Assembly (NCBI GenBank): GCA_963575645.1 | Contig: OY754464.1 | Span: 48,040,192-48,104,191, forward strand | Direction of reading: 5' to 3' | Length of the DNA stretch: 64,000 bases | Source: Xanthostigma xanthostigma | Lineage: Eukaryota > Arthropoda > Insecta > Raphidioptera > Raphidiidae | Part shown: positions 33,430 to 43,639 of the stretch, piece by piece | Layout: every line of letters starts with the position of its first letter | Numbering within the stretch: the first letter of the stretch is position 1 | Position numbers and translations under genes: made by a program | Notes under the pieces: generated by a model | What the model was told of the DNA's origin: nothing | Database searches by the model: none | The model's input: only the letters and a program-made list of their open reading frames with translations

Positions 33430-35960
33430 TGTGATGTCATTTAATTTGATTGCTGTAATTAATATGTTAATAATCTTAGCTGTCGATCGTCTATAATCCT
33501 TTCTAAATAATTATTCGACGTAATCCGTCATAGTGTGAACTACACGCAGCTGCACACTCGGTTCGAAGGTCATCTAGGATATAGACATTCTTTGCCTCCT
33601 CGACGCTATGTATTTTATCTTAGTTTTGAAATTATAATATTAACAGCCATTTTTGGTAAAGCTCGATTTTCGTGCATGTCCTCTATCTATTCCGTCAAAA
33701 GTAGAGGATGTCAAAATAGTTCTAATAGTAGTTTATACTCGTATACCAAGGTTGTTATTCATTATTTTATGTAAAAAGGAGCGATTTGCAAGTTTTGACA
33801 GTCGTAAAAGCATAACAGTCGAGACACAATTTTTTGCACGTACATCCTATACAGAACAAATATTTTTGTTCATATGTTTTTCATGGCATAGTCCCCAAGT
33901 TGTCTGATATTTCACAGTTGTGTTACGTAATTTATAGATGACCTCTATGTCGTTCAAAAGATAACAGATCCTTTTGTCACGCATTGTATATGAAATAGCA
34001 TGACAGCAAAAGAAGACAAGTCGATAAGACAGGCTGTATAATTAGATACGTCATAATACAAAAAGCTGTAGAGATTGGTACGAACTGTGGGTGAAAGGGC
34101 GGAGGGTGTACTTTATGTGTACCGCTAGTTTCTCATTCACTTGAACGTTACGGTTACAGGCACCGCGTGCCGTCCGCCGATCGTCCGGGTTTGCCGCCAT
34201 CGCCGCTCTTGGCTTTTGTTATTCAAACAACGCGCCGGGCGCCAGCACCTTCGCGTCGCCCCATTTCAGCTAGGGCTATCAATTTAACACTAATATTGTT
34301 CTTGGCCTATTAACCGATAATTTAATAGTTAACTTATTTTCTTCGCGGTAAGGTAACTCAACATACCTACTTAAAACTTCTATATTACTAGTTCCTGAAA
34401 GGGGAAGTGTTGCCCACCAACTTATTTATACTCGATTCGTTATGCGCAAGTGTTGCGACTGTAGTGGGGAAGTAGATAAGTGCATGCTCCATTCTCGGAC
34501 GTGGGACGTGCTCATAACATTTGAGGTCCAAATGACGGAGACTAACGTATGTATGCCTGTACCGTTGGGTCATCATCCTTTACCAGACCTCGACTATTAG
34601 CAATATATATAGTTTCGTTATGACGTGTTTTTTTATGATGAGGAAATATCCTTTTATGATACGTGTGACTATAATAATTAAGTGATGAATTAACAGGTTC
34701 TATTTATAAGCCTTGGTGGTGTGTAGGGCACCGTCCTTTTATGAGACATGTGACCATCGCATCACTGCTTTGTAAATTTTAGTTGCCGATGGTTTCGCAT
34801 CGATCACTATATCGCCATGGTGTCGTGTGAGATAACATTATTTTGTGTGATTATTTAACAGGTAAATTCATTTTGTCGTCTTTCTAGGTTTGAGTAGATT
34901 ATATTACTAAAATAGCGGAAATATGCAGAGAACAACATATAGGTACTAAAAGCCTTAGGATATTTTGCTCATTTTCATGAAAAACCTGCACTTTAGAGAG
35001 GAAATTCATGACATTGAGATGATCATATTCAAGATTTTTAATTTGTTAAATTCGGCATTCCATATTTTTTTCCATTCCAACTTTACTAGTGGGAAAATGT
35101 ACAAAAAGTCAAAACTTTTCAAAAAATTTAGTTTCTTGTTGAACTTTTTTCAAAGTAAAAACCTTACGTCTTTGGAAAATCGATCATAGTTTATTGTATT
35201 TAAAAGTTTTTTTGGGAAAAACTGCAATCCTTAAAAAATTTAACAGAAGTTGAGAAAGAAGATCTTTTATGTCCATCCTTAAATACTATAGGTTAATAAT
35301 AAATCATTTTGATCTGAAATGTTTGATATTCCAATGGTACCTTCTTTCAAATTATTCCCGAATTACACTTAAAAACTTGTTTTATTACATTTTATAACAA
35401 AACGAGCTGCGAACCCAGCTTCACTTGGAGCTATAGGTCGCTGTATACGCGGTTGGTTTTGCCGCTAGATACTATGCTAGATTTGGCTGCTAGGTTTCAA
35501 GCGTGCGGTGGCGCTAGATTTCATGATATCTTTTTTGTGTTCATTTAACACGATGCGTGTATAAATAAAGATGGATTTGTAGATGGGTTTGGTGCGCGCG
35601 CAGTGACAGTTCGAATGTTAACAAAAGTAAACCTTTTTTATCTCTGAACAGAACGCACACTAGGGCGCCGTGTTTGTTTGTGGGTATTGCCTATGTGAAA
35701 AGATACAGTTTCCTGATTGGTACTTACTCAAAACTAGCACGAAAAATAGCTCCAGTTCTAATTTTGAAATCCATCTTTTGACGCGAGCCCGCAGTGAAAT
35801 TATTTCCATTTTCGCGGCCAGCGAACCAGCCAGCGCAAGTCGCAGCAACGATTCAAGCACCATAACCAGCCTCGTGGCAGCGGCCTTAATTCTGTGCGGA
35901 TAAAATTTTTTAATTGCAGTGAGTGTGGAGTATAGGTATTAACTTGTCATTGCTATAACA
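33430..35960. other. No gene recognised; GC-rich patch 34140-34270
   Basis: 2.5 kb of mostly AT-rich DNA with a GC-rich island at 34140-34270 (GTGCCGTCCGCCGATCGTCC). The island could be an untranslated first exon or promoter of an off-window gene or a repeat fragment; no coding signal is visible. A TTCCATTCCAACTTTACTAG stretch near 35073 resembles the family A terminus. Confidence 0.35.
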
Positions 35961-35963
35961 TAA

Positions 35964-36684
35964 TGTAACAGAAACCCCCCAGTAGGCGACGACAAAGAAT
36001 TTCGTGAGACAACAATCGGCTCGTCATTCTAACAATGACACCCAGATTGTTGTGGGACAACGATCAACTTGTTGTTCTAACAATGATACACATATTGTTA
36101 TGGGGCAACAATCGGCTTGTAATTCTAACAATGACACACGGATTGTTGTGGGACAACAATCGGCTTGACTGTTCAAACAATAACAATATGCGTAGGTAAA
36201 AAAGGCTTTGTTGCCAAACTCCAGACAACAATGAATGCAAGAAAAAGAAAAAACTATCCAGCGCATATACATATATACCACCGCGATAGCTCAGTAGACA
36301 GTCAGTCATTGTGACATAAATTGACAGTCAGTACCGTGAACAGTACTGAGATAACTACTGCAGTAAATAGATAAATGAGCTATGTAAATAAACAGTGCGT
36401 GAAATAAATAGTGCGGAGTGATTAATAGACCATTGATTTCAATTATATAAATCTAGTTTAACATAAATAATCTCTTGTATATAGTCATAGAGTGTTTAGT
36501 GTACATAAACAGTGACATAGTATTCTTTATTACTTATTCTTTTATTTTATTAGTTAGAATTTGTTGTTTTGTTTCTGTTACGTTATAGAGAAGTGCTTTT
36601 AGTATTGTTTGTTTATTTGTTTTGTTAACGTTCCACTATTGTAAATAAATATTTTCCACCACGAACTAGAACAGTTTTGTTACA
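35964..36684 (+). mobile_element. Solo LTR, 721 bp, ATAA target duplication
   Basis: Begins TGTAACAGAAACCCC and ends GTTTTGTTACA, giving 6-bp inverted termini TGTAAC/GTTACA. ATAA flanks both sides (35960-35963 and 36685-36688). The U3 half holds three and a half 48-bp repeats. A TATATATA-type box near 36270 is followed by TCAGT initiator-like sequence. No internal retroelement sequence adjoins either side, so it is a solo LTR left by recombination. The 3' half matches the inverted copy at 12715-13060. Confidence 0.85.
36008..36170 (+). repeat. 48-bp tandem repeats in the U3 of the solo LTR
   Basis: The motif GACAACAATCGG (with variants) starts at 36008, 36056, 36104 and 36152, exactly 48 bases apart. 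Each unit also contains GATTGTTGTGGG, the inverse of its own CAACAATC, so every unit can form a small hairpin. This organisation is typical of LTR enhancers. Confidence 0.85.
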
Positions 36685-36689
36685 ATAAG

Positions 36690-37700
36690 TATTCGAATTT
36701 TGCGAATGTATGTTTTTGATTCGAAATGAATATTTTTTGTGCTTATAATAATTTTTGATGAAGTTATTATTATGGATGTGTAACATCAAATATTTTAATA
36801 CGGTGAGTATAGTACGTACTACTTAAGATACAAATAAATAGCTACACAGTTAAGGTTACAATGAAAATATGTAATGAAAAAGAAAAAGTAAAGAAAGGCG
36901 CAGTTCGGGTTCGCGCCGTAAATTTTTCGTGAAAACGTCGAGTATTCCTGTTTCTTGTATCTCCTGTTTCTTGTATCGCTTGCATATGACTCGTAGACGT
37001 TTGGTTTTTTCTTCCCTGTTTCACGCTGCCATAGCTGTCGTTTCCGCTTGACACTGAAATTTTTAGGTTCAGTTCATTTTTCTCGATTCCGTTGATTGAG
37101 TTTTTTATAATTCCAAGTATATTTGCAAATCAAATGAAACGATATTTTTAACTATTTTGTAATTTTCAATTTAATAATTTTATTGTCTCAATTTAGCTCC
37201 TAGTAGTGCTCCGCGAGCTCTTTAGAACGACACCCGAATCAATGTCCTAGCTAAGTGTGTTTCCACACTACATTAACTTAAAACTTTACACAAAGCTGAT
37301 TTATGACTATTACGCGCCTACACTCTAACCTCGTGCCATGACGTAGCGGCAAAACGAATCCTGCGCGACAAACTCGTAAAGACACGCTATACCTGTTGGC
37401 TCAACCGTTGTTAACGCATTATTAGTCTCGTAGTTATTAGCGATTGAAACCCGCAGGGTTTTTGTAACACAAGATAAAGCTCGACCGGCTATCACTGTAC
37501 TTAAAGAGCGAATAGACGTTTTAACGTTCAAAATATTTTACAGTCTTAAAGTTTATCGGCTATTCAGTTCTTACTCTTTTCTGTGGTTCCACTAAAATTT
37601 GTGAAAAATTCCAAAACAAAATGATTTATTAAACTATTTCAGGATGAACTATAGCAGAGGATCTTCATTACTGATATTTAAAATTGCATTTATTACTGTT
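36690..37700. other. No gene seen
   Basis: Intergenic sequence. A weak local duplication (CTGTTTCTTGTATC twice at 36948-36980) is the only structure noticed. Confidence 0.4.
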
Positions 37701-37701
37701 G

Positions 37702-38111
37702 GTCCAAACTCTGACAGTTCAAAATTCTACTGGGCAACACTACTAAAATGTTATTTAAGATACTATGATGAAAGACATCAAATCGGTAGCCGATTTATAC
37801 AATTTTTAAAATAATTTGTTTTTGTCAGTATCTGAAATATGTACAACGCCACTATATTTGAAATGTATTCTGCCTCGCAAATTTTGTATGCATACCTGGC
37901 AGATCTCTCCGCAAATGAATAAAATTTCATTATCTGGTCTGTAAAAATTTCATCAAGTAGTGTTGAGCCGTATTCGAGATACTGACTACAAAAAGTTATT
38001 AAAATAAATTGAATTGGTCTGCCACCGATTTGATGTTTTTCATTATACTGTTTGTTAATTTAAATTAGTGTTGTTCAGTAGACTTTTCTACGGTCAGAGC
38101 TTTGACTGTTC
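37702..38111. mobile_element. Foldback element, about 410 bp
   Basis: The left arm (CCAAACTCTGACAGTTCAAA...GACATCAAATCGGTAGCC, 37702-37845) is inverted at 37972-38111 (CCACCGATTTGATGTTTTTC...GGTCAGAGCTTTGACTG). The spacer is about 125 bp. Arms differ at many positions, so this is an older copy. Non-coding. Confidence 0.75.
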
Positions 38112-38587
38112 GTTTCGACGTAGGTACAAGTACTTCATATAAAATCTATTATTTAGCGGTTTACACGGCAAAGTCGTAAAGACAGTTTTGATACCCCTAA
38201 TTCAAACACTCCATGCACCGTTCTTACATGTTCGCATTTGGTAGGTTCGACCGACGCGACGACTACGAGGATAACGGGAACTAAATAATAATCAGCAGTT
38301 GTACGCATTTCACAGGAAACTTAAATTATTTATTGTATTGCTCTGGCATATTAATAGGTACCTACATATTATTATTACCTACCCAATATGAACAATAATA
38401 TTACTGTGCCACATTCGCACCATTCGAATTCGCACAACTTTTAACTCATAAACTACGTGCTTGTTTCTTTGCTATAGAATATTAGAAGATCCATTTTTTT
38501 GCAGTGATTTCACATTAGGAATTATTTTTTCCAGTAAAACTTCTTTTGGCGTGGTAAGGTAAAATCGATTCATGGAATTGAAAGTGT

Positions 38588-38826
38588 TAGAGTGCCCGCG
38601 GTGAGAGATGAAGCCAGGCACGTCATCAATAATATGCTAGTGAAAGCCTGCTTGCCCGCAGACAGTGCCGTACGGAATAAATTTGACATATCTAGACATG
38701 TCGACATGTCTCTAAAAAACACTCGAAGCACATGGATCTCCGAAACAGCCAATAGCCTAGAAGGCGGGCGCAATGCATTGACGGTACTATGATGCGGTGG
38801 CTTCATCTTTCACCGCGCGCACTCTA
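38588..38826. mobile_element. MITE with 30-bp TIRs and TA flanks
   Basis: TAGAGTGCCCGCGGTGAGAG...ATGAAGCCA at 38588 is inverted at 38795-38826 (TGGCTTCATCTTTCACCGCG). If the first and last TA are the duplicated target, the element is Tc1/mariner-like. Interior non-coding; opposing open frames are by-products. Confidence 0.65.
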
Positions 38827-38829
38827 CAA

Positions 38830-38895
38830 AAAGCTGCAAAGAAAAATGGTCTAGGGATCAAACCATGAGGAACCCCGCCAATGCACGTATACCGT
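38830..38895 (-). pseudogene. Tiny LINE RT motif-B fragment
   Basis: Minus-strand translation GGVPHGLIPRPFFFA parallels GVPQGSxLGPLLF of non-LTR reverse transcriptases. It is about 20 codons with nothing recognisable around it. Confidence 0.35.
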
Positions 38896-39208
38896 ATACT
38901 ACAAAAACCGGCTATGCAGAATTACGCAATGATGGGTGAGATGTACAGCGACTGTTTCCTACGCAAGTGGTCGTGGGTTCGAATCCGACAGTCGATGTTG
39001 TGGCGAAGTGAAACTTGCCACTATGTTGTGACACCTAATTTACAATAAGTGTCGTAATTCTTTTAGTAACTTATGTAATAGTCCTATAAATATTGCATTC
39101 CGTTGAAAATTTGTAGTAGTAATATCAGTTTTGATTTTTAACTTTAAAAACCAACGATTTGTTCTTTTACACGCTTTATATTAGTTTCACTTGTAAGTTT
39201 GTATGTAT

Positions 39209-40822
39209 TGTAACCTCAACTTGAGGGGAGCCGCGGCTAGCGTAGTTCAGGCGGCGCGAGGGGCGTGGGCGAAGCCAGTAAGAGATGAGAGTTACCCTGA
39301 TGGGAAAAGCCAGAAGGGCTGTAAGTATCCAACCACCGACCACTTACACGAATTAAATAAGTAATGGTTAAAATAAATTTAAATGAATACCTAAGACGAC
39401 ACAAATAACAACTAACTAGTGTTGTCACGTGACGATGATAAGTAGAGTAGTGTGGGCCCACCGACCAAAGGTGAAAAGGGCGCCAGGACACAAGGGCCAC
39501 ACTGCAGGAGTATCTAGGGAGTCCACCCCTAGACAATCGTGCCACGCTGACAACACGGAACTAAATTTACGCCCCAATCCGTTTGCAAACGTAAAATAAA
39601 CAACAACACCAACAACGATCCACTCACTGGAGAATGGATCGTCACCAATAACAACAACAAGAAAACAAACGCTAACAAATTCAGCCCAAAACAATTAAAC
39701 AAATAGCCAAATTCACAACAAAACAATAAATTAATTTCGACTAAACAGCCGCTCGTAACGGTTATCGAAATGCAACTTAACAGCACTGAACCAATACAGT
39801 GCCAACTTAAATCTACAATAATCGACGCGTGCAACAATTTACCAACGAACTCAAATTAAATAAAAGTTGACGCATCAACTTCAATACGGTGAGACGGCGT
39901 GTCGCACCAACCTAAGACCCAGATTATAACACAACTAGGGCTCGCATTAATCGTCAAGCATCAAAACATTAAGTGATTAGCGGGCATCGGCGTATAATGA
40001 ATGCATTCGACATGTAATGAACGCAGTAAATAATAAGACGTAACTGATACGTGGCGGCGTAATTTACGACAACTCACAATTTCTGAACAAAATAATTTCG
40101 GAAATTCCAGGAATGAATCCTGATCCGCAACAACTACACCAACGCTAATCCTAAACAACAAAAAGGTCGAAACTAATATCCAGAGTGCCAACCGGCCTGT
40201 TAATTCACGGTTGATCTATTTTCTATAATGGTGACAACAATCAAAGGTGGAAAGGAACCTAAAATTTGGGACCGCTCTGCGCGGAACCAAATTCTCTGTG
40301 TTAAAAAAAGGATGCACGGAGGAATGCCCTAACTCGCCAACGAAACTAGAAATTTAAAACCACTAAAACCTAGTCACAAAACGCCTACGAAGATTCGCCA
40401 CAAAATAGTAATCAAAATCGCAATATTCAATACAACAAAATCCGTCAACAAGAAGCCGATGTTTACGCGTTGAATATCCATCCGCTAATCATCTCACAAA
40501 ACACAGTGCGTTGTGTATGTCGTCTAAGACTAGTTTCGACACCACAGAGAATGTGCAGTCTACGTCTCCTCGTCTAGCGCACCGCTCTGCGCAATAGTTC
40601 ACTCTCTCGCACACTGACCGCTGATCACGTCGGGACCTCCGTCCGTCTCTATGTGAAGGCAGACATCGTGTTATTCTTTATTGACTCATGGCTTTTTCGC
40701 CCTTCTCGCTCGCACTCATTATAACCGTTTTTTCATAGTTTAAATTACGCTATAATATTAAAATATTATTTACTACAAAAAATTACCAATAACAAAAGGG
40801 CTTAAGGTTGTAAAACGTTACA
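39209..40822. mobile_element. Solo LTR, 1614 bp, GTAT target duplication
   Basis: Begins TGTAACCTCAACTTGAGG and ends AAAACGTTACA, giving inverted termini TGTAAC/GTTACA. GTAT flanks both sides (39205-39208 and 40823-40826). It interrupts a recognisable repeat whose left part is CACGCTTTATATTAGTTTCAC...AAGTTTGTATG (compare 30945) and whose right part is a GTAT/GTTT tract. Base composition is higher in GC than the flanks. Short minus-strand open frames at 39237-40191 look non-coding. Because the right flank is itself a GTAT repeat, the duplication is weaker evidence than at the other LTR. Orientation is not determined. Confidence 0.7.
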
Positions 40823-40908
40823 GTATGTATGTATGTATGTATGTATGTATGTTTGTTTGTTATCTCGTTTGGACTACAGCAAGTGGTTTATATAATATGC
40901 GAGCACTG

Positions 40909-41057
40909 TAAGTACAGTGGCTAGACGTGCGGTCTAAAGCACGGGTCTTCGCTGACGTCAACTCTCGGAATCACGGGTCGTGGGTTCTAATCCTGTCCAC
41001 GCCGAAAAAAAAATTGTTTTTTTCGGCAAATTTTTGACAATAAATCGAACTAAAAAG
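40909..41057 (+). mobile_element. tRNA-related SINE head upstream of foldback copy 2
   Basis: An A-box-like stretch (AGTGGCTAGACGTGCGGTC at 40916) and a B-box-like GGGTTCTAATCC (40982) are followed by GCCGAAAAAA...TTTTCGGCAAATTTTTGAC. The last part matches 30984-31060 closely. It is probably a Pol III-type SINE, or the left end of a composite element. Confidence 0.6.
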
Positions 41058-41062
41058 TGGAA

Positions 41063-41420
41063 AATAAATATAGTTTAAAAAAACTAAAAACCACGCTTTA
41101 TATCAAACTAAAAAGTGAAAAATAAATATAGTTTAAAAAAACTAAAAACACGCTTTATATCGAACTAAAAAGTAAAAAATATTTTTTTCAAAATAAGCTT
41201 AAAACAATAATGAATAAAAAATACTAGTATTATTGTGAAAAAAGCGTGGGACGCTCGATGTACGAAAATGTGGAACAAAGCGCCCCACGCTTTTTTCACA
41301 ATAATACTAGTATTTTTTTATTCATTATTGTTTTAGGCTTATTTTAAAAAACATATTTTTTACTTTTTAGTTCGATATAAAGCTTTTAGGTTTTTTTTAA
41401 TTATATTTTTAGTATTATAG
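41063..41420. mobile_element. Foldback element, copy 2 (25-nt loop in orientation 2)
   Basis: The arms 41149-41254 and 41280-41384 correspond to those at 31096-31334. The loop 41255-41279 is the exact reverse complement of the loop at 31201-31225. The left outer arm contains an extra tandem copy of the CACGCTTTATATC...AACTAAAAAGTG...TATAGTTT segment. Confidence 0.85.
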
Positions 41421-41739
41421 TTTAATATTCCTGTGCACAATCAAATTAGTTTAAATATAAATTATTAAATAATAGTCGTTGATCACCGTATAATATTAAT
41501 AATTAAATATCGAGCAATTACGCTAAATTGCTAAAAGAATTATGCATTAAAACTGAAAAACATGAATTTATTATAAAATTTCGCATTTAAATCCTAACTT
41601 TAAATATAATTGTAATAACTGTCTAATTTCTAATTTACGATTTCAAATAGAAACTGTTTAATAAAAAAGAAGACCCTCGCACGAACAAGTGTCAATTTTT
41701 TTTGCCTTTTTTACATTATTCAATATCCTAATACCTACA

Positions 41740-41940
41740 TTTTTTGGAACAAGTGGAAAATGGTATTAATTTAGGCCAAAATTTACTTTTCAAAATTTTA
41801 CAATATTTTTTCGTTTTAAGATCCCTCGAGTCCAAAAACATATTTTTGGAGAAAATCTGTTCTCCTGTTGGTGTGTGTGAGCACAATACAGGTCAAACGG
41901 CTCATTGGATTGGAACCAAATTTTTGCAAGATGTTTAACA
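41740..41940 (+). repeat. Partial copy of repeat family A
   Basis: GGAAAATGGTATTAATTTAG to ACCAAATTTTTGCAAGATGT aligns with 29240-29430. It is truncated on the right by a Tc1/mariner-like end at 41941. Confidence 0.6.
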
Positions 41941-42000
41941 TACAGTCGTCTAAAAGTTTGGAATCACCCAAGTAAAAACCAAACTGACAGTTGTGTGGAA
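41941..42000 (+). mobile_element. Tc1/mariner-like terminus
   Basis: TACAGTCGTCTAAAAGTTTG followed by GAATCACCC is the usual terminal sequence of Tc1-type elements (TACAGT...AAAAGTTTGGAATCACCC), starting at a TA. No matching right end was found within the next kilobases, so the copy is truncated. Confidence 0.6.
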
Positions 42001-42138
42001 AAACCCTGAAATATGTCAAACTATTTTTATTAAAAGTTTACCTTCTGATATTACTCGATTGTTTTTTTTTTCGATGACCTTGAAAAACTTACGGCGGTAC
42101 TATCAATATGTCTCTGAAATGACACCACCCACCATTTT

Positions 42139-42357
42139 TTATTGTTTTTGATAAATCATTTGGAAATCTCTAAATGACTCAACATTTCTGTCTCGCCGTG
42201 CTGGGTCGATCTGGTGCGCTAGTAACGTGTCATTTTGATTAATAGGATGAACCCAAAACCTTCTTTTGTCCTTGTTTCTTCCTCTTTTCTCCTGTTCACA
42301 CGACCTGAACAAAATAAAAAATCTTTTCACCGAATTACACACATCCATGTTGCACAC
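42139..42357 (-). pseudogene. Possible HARBI1-type transposase N-terminal fragment
   Basis: The minus-strand ORF contains KDKRRFWVHPINQNDTLLAH and later SFRDFQMIYQ, similar in layout to the N-terminus of PIF/Harbinger nucleases (R-R-x-W-V-H/R-P-x-x...F...F-R-M). The rest of the transposase, including the DDE residues, is missing. The match rests on few residues. Confidence 0.4.
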
Positions 42358-43016
42358 TCACTATACTTGAAAATTGCAAAATGTTTGTCGCACACGAAAC
42401 CTGTATTAAAACTTGCTGGTACGTGCTGGTTTAGTATGCAAAATCCTGTAGGTTTCAGGTTCGTGCTGGATAAGTGTATCAACGCTTGATAGTCGAGTAT
42501 AGTTAAAATATTAATATCAGCAAAAAAATAGTACCGATCTGCAAGTAATGAAAACAAATTCTATTCAGATAAGGGTGTTAAAGACTCGGGTTTACGGAAA
42601 TCTAATAATGTAAAGGAACTGCGCATTTACAATATATATATCTTTAGTCAAACGGCAAAATCGCTTATGTCGAACTTTTAAACATTAAAGGAACAGGAGT
42701 CTGGACAATAAATTTATTCAAAATTCTTCTAAATTCTCATTGGTTTCTTAAAATAATCTACACACTATAGCTCTACTGAACCTTGGTATAGATACGCGTG
42801 TTCGAAATGTATTTGACCTTTTTTTATATCACAAGCTCGTAGCAGTACCTAGAGGAGGGTCGAATGGACGTGGTCCTTCCCAAAGTACCGTCTGATCCCC
42901 CTAGATCTTCATCAAAAACTGATGAGACAGACCGGGACTAACAGATATATAATTATCACGTGAACAGCCTAGGCTCTGTTACGTGCAGTTGCTGTATGGT
43001 CAAGAATACAAAAAGT

Positions 43017-43270
43017 ATGGCATTCGAAATTTATACTGTCCTAAGTACAAATAATAGTGTGTATCAATGCCATCCGATTTCGATTAAATTTACCCCTATT
43101 TAGCCACCCCCCAAAACTCATGAAAATAACAATTTTATGCAGCGTATGGCATTATTGTTATTTTTATTGAGTTTTGGGGGGTGGCTAAATAGGGGTAAAT
43201 TTAATCAAAATCGGATGGCATTGATACACACTATTATTTGTACTTAGGACAGTATAAATTTCGAATGCCA
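43017..43270. mobile_element. Foldback element with nearly perfect 105-110-bp arms
   Basis: ATGGCATTCGAAATTTATAC...CACCCCCCAAAACTCA (43017-43126) is inverted at 43160-43270 almost without mismatches. The loop is about 35 bases. It ends within a repeated ATGGCATTCGAAAT / GAATGCCAT. High arm identity suggests a young copy or ongoing gene conversion. Non-coding. Confidence 0.9.
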
Positions 43271-43397
43271 TCCGATTTGAACAATTTTTAGTGTGTTTTT
43301 TTTACTTATTGTTGAAAAAATCGAAAAAAAGGGATTACCATTCGCCATCCGGTTGCCTCTCCGACACCGGATTGATGTGTCATTGCTTTGAATATAA

Positions 43398-43633
43398 GCA
43401 AAGTCAATGGTTCATCTGTCATGCGGGTGTCCTCGGTTAGATTCTCGACAGATGCGCAGCAGATGTTATTTTTACATTTTTAGAGTTGCAAATCACAGGA
43501 TTAGCTTTTGTTTAATAATCATGTTATATTATAAATATAATTTTCGAATAATCTAGTCAGACAAATTAGTATAAAAATTATATGATATCTACATAATAAA
43601 TAGCGAAAAGAGCTTCGTTCCAACCGGGTGTTC
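43398..43633 (+). mobile_element. tRNA-Gly-derived SINE, copy 2
   Basis: Matches copy 1 at 16165-16395: ATGGTTCATCTGTCATGCGG, GACAGATGCGCA, TTTTTAGAGTTGCAAATCA, AATAGCGAAAAGAGCTTCGT. The A box half and D arm have been deleted and the B box is altered (GGTTAGATTC), so it should be inactive. Confidence 0.8.
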
Positions 43634-43639
43634 AACGAC

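Noticed and set aside
34140..34270. GC-rich island as a first exon or CpG-type promoter
   Set aside because: No ATG frame, donor site or downstream coding exon could be linked to it.
36008..36170. CRISPR-like array from regular 48-bp spacing
   Set aside because: Units are contiguous tandem repeats without unique spacers and lie in an LTR of an insect genome.
38960..39000. tRNA gene at the GGGTTCGAATCC B box
   Set aside because: No A box or cloverleaf upstream; probably a decayed SINE head.
39237..40191. Hydrophobic minus-strand ORFs as membrane proteins
   Set aside because: They lie entirely inside the 1.6-kb solo LTR, overlap each other in several frames and have no coding context.
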